Below are positions 5,367-6,231 of a stretch of 6,231 nucleotides of DNA, piece by piece (the first letter of the stretch is position 1; each line of letters opens with the position of its first letter). Source of the DNA: Dehalococcoidia bacterium (GTDB lineage Bacteria > Chloroflexota > Dehalococcoidia > JAUYDP01); assembly GCA_030691805.1 (NCBI GenBank), contig JAUYDP010000285.1, positions 1 through 6,231 of the forward strand. The letters run 5' to 3'. A program made the position numbers and the translations under genes. Below the pieces are notes generated by a model. It did no database searches. It saw only the letters and a list, made by a program, of their open reading frames with translations, and was not told where the DNA came from.

Positions 5367-6138
5367 GGGGAGCGCAGACCGGCATCCGAATGGCCTCGGA
5401 CAGGCCGACCTGCACATCCATAGCGGCCTGGGGGATGGCCTGGCGCCCCTCCCCCAGCTTCTGGAATACGTGGAACACCAGACTGACCTGGACATCATCG
5501 CGATCACCGACCATGATGACTTGACTGGTGGGCTGAGGGCCAGGGACCTGGCCGTCCAGAAGGGCTACAGCTTCCAGGTTATCGCGGGGACTGAAGTTAC
5601 CACCCTGGAAGGGCACCTGCTGGCCCTTTTCCTGGAGCGCCCCATCCCCAGCCTTCGCTCATTGAGGCGGACGGTGGAGGCCGTGCACGCCCAGGGGGGA
5701 ATATGTGTGGTTCCTCATCCCATGAGCTGGCTTACCCGCAGCGTGGGGCAACGCTCCCTGGAGCGGATAATAGCATCGCCCCGGGAAGACGTTTTCATAG
5801 ATGCCCTGGAGATAGTTAACCCCATGGCCGGAAGGGTCTCCTACAAGAAGGTGCAGCGCCTGAACCAGGCCATCTACGGACTCGCGGAGACCGGCGGCAG
5901 CGACGCCCATTTCCTGCGACAGATAGGGTCCGGCTGCACTAGCTTCCCCGGCCGTACGACGGAGGAGCTGCGCCTAGCGGTGGCCGCCCGCTCCACGGCT
6001 GGCGTGCTGGCCTTCGCCACTTCGCTGAAGGACCTGGGCGCCATTGAGATATTGGCACAGCAGTGGAAAAGCCTGGTAGTGCTGCCCGGTAAGCATGTGC
6101 GGAGCTTCGTCCGCAAGCTGGCCAGGAGGGCCAGTTGA
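5356..6138 (+). CDS. PHP-domain metal-dependent phosphoesterase
   Basis: A 260-residue phosphatase of the PHP (polymerase and histidinol phosphatase) superfamily, closest in pattern to the TrpH/YciV-type stand-alone enzymes that hydrolyse phosphomonoesters with a trinuclear metal site. The metal ligands are all visible: DLHIH (His20, His22), GDG (Asp27), ITDHD (Asp52, His53), GTEV (Glu80), GHLLALF (His87), VVPHP (His121) and GGSDAH (Asp183, His185). No polymerase or other domain is attached, and no signal peptide or membrane segment is evident. The start is taken as GTG 5356 (11-nt overlap with the acyltransferase) because of the better ribosome site; GTG 5338 would add six residues. Its position between acyltransferases and a PimA-like glycosyltransferase suggests a role in the same lipid pathway, possibly on a phosphatidylinositol-phosphate or sugar-phosphate intermediate. 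The family's known nucleotide substrates are equally possible. The substrate is unproven. Confidence 0.9.
   Translation: MRGKGSADRHPNGLGQADLHIHSGLGDGLAPLPQLLEYVEHQTDLDIIAITDHDDLTGGLRARDLAVQKGYSFQVIAGTEVTTLEGHLLALFLERPIPSLRSLRRTVEAVHAQGGICVVPHPMSWLTRSVGQRSLERIIASPREDVFIDALEIVNPMAGRVSYKKVQRLNQAIYGLAETGGSDAHFLRQIGSGCTSFPGRTTEELRLAVAARSTAGVLAFATSLKDLGAIEILAQQWKSLVVLPGKHVRSFVRKLARRAS
6124..6129 (+). promoter_or_regulatory. Ribosome binding site for the glycosyltransferase
   Basis: AGGAGG lies 5 nt before TTG at 6135 and is embedded in the last codons of the PHP gene. Confidence 0.75.
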
Positions 6139-6231
6139 AGATCGCCCTGGTCTCGCCCTATGACTTCCCCTACCCTGGAGGGGTTACAGCCCATATCTCC
6201 CATCTGGAGGAGCACTTCACCAGGTGGGGCC
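6135..6231 (+). CDS. GT4-family glycosyltransferase (PimA-like), N-terminus only
   Basis: Only 32 codons are in the window, starting from a TTG that overlaps the upstream TGA (TTGA). The peptide begins MKIALVSPYDFPYPGGV and continues TAHISHLEEHFTRWG. This is the GT-B N-terminal strand, glycine-rich loop (PGGV) and following helix of GT4 enzymes. It closely resembles the start of mycobacterial PimA, the GDP-mannose-dependent phosphatidylinositol mannosyltransferase, which has an R-I-x-M-V-C-P-Y-S-F-D-x-P-G-G-V-type beginning. The donor-binding C-terminal domain is not visible, so the sugar and acceptor are inferred from the neighbours (ino1 and two PatA-like acyltransferases). A ribosome site and overlap consistent with translational coupling place it in the operon. 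Confidence 0.8.
   Translation, partial: MKIALVSPYDFPYPGGVTAHISHLEEHFTRWG

Overview
The window looks like a piece of a Chloroflexota (Dehalococcoidia/SAR202-like) chromosome or metagenomic contig. This is an inference. It rests on an actinobacterial-type inositol-phosphate synthase next to PatA/LpxL-type acyltransferases and a PimA-like glycosyltransferase, moderately high GC, frequent non-ATG starts, and GTAG-headed palindromic repeats in the spacer. No sequence search was possible.

Layout. (1) Positions 1-1040, minus strand: the N-terminal 346 residues of an acyl-CoA dehydrogenase, cut by the window edge. (2) Positions 1041-2186: a 1.1-kb spacer without an intact gene. It holds four copies of a 25-nt hairpin repeat in opposed pairs, a decayed HicB-like antitoxin gene on the minus strand, a pair of 30-nt direct repeats with a 42-nt period, a GCCC/GGGC hairpin, and a 90-nt long imperfect hairpin just upstream of a sigma70-like promoter. 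(3) Positions 2201-6231, plus strand: a tightly packed, probably translationally coupled operon: ArsR-type regulator, inositol-1-phosphate synthase (ino1), two tandem LpxL/PatA-type acyltransferases, a PHP-family phosphoesterase, and the start of a GT4 (PimA-like) glycosyltransferase that leaves the window.

How the genes fit together. Ino1 makes inositol-3-phosphate (= 1L-myo-inositol-1-phosphate) from glucose-6-phosphate. The glycosyltransferase and two acyltransferases are the kinds of enzymes that mannosylate and acylate phosphatidylinositol in mycobacteria. The set therefore resembles a phosphatidylinositol-mannoside-like glycolipid pathway in a bacterium outside the Actinobacteria. The PHP enzyme sits where a phosphatase for phosphatidylinositol-phosphate would be useful. 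A CDP-alcohol phosphatidyltransferase (PI or PIP synthase) is the missing step and may lie downstream.

Two points deserve most attention. The first acyltransferase very probably starts at a non-canonical ATA codon (3589) overlapping the ino1 stop; the first ATG (3646) would remove 19 residues that match its paralogue. In addition, no gene of the operon starts with ATG (TTG, TTG, ATA, GTG, GTG, TTG).
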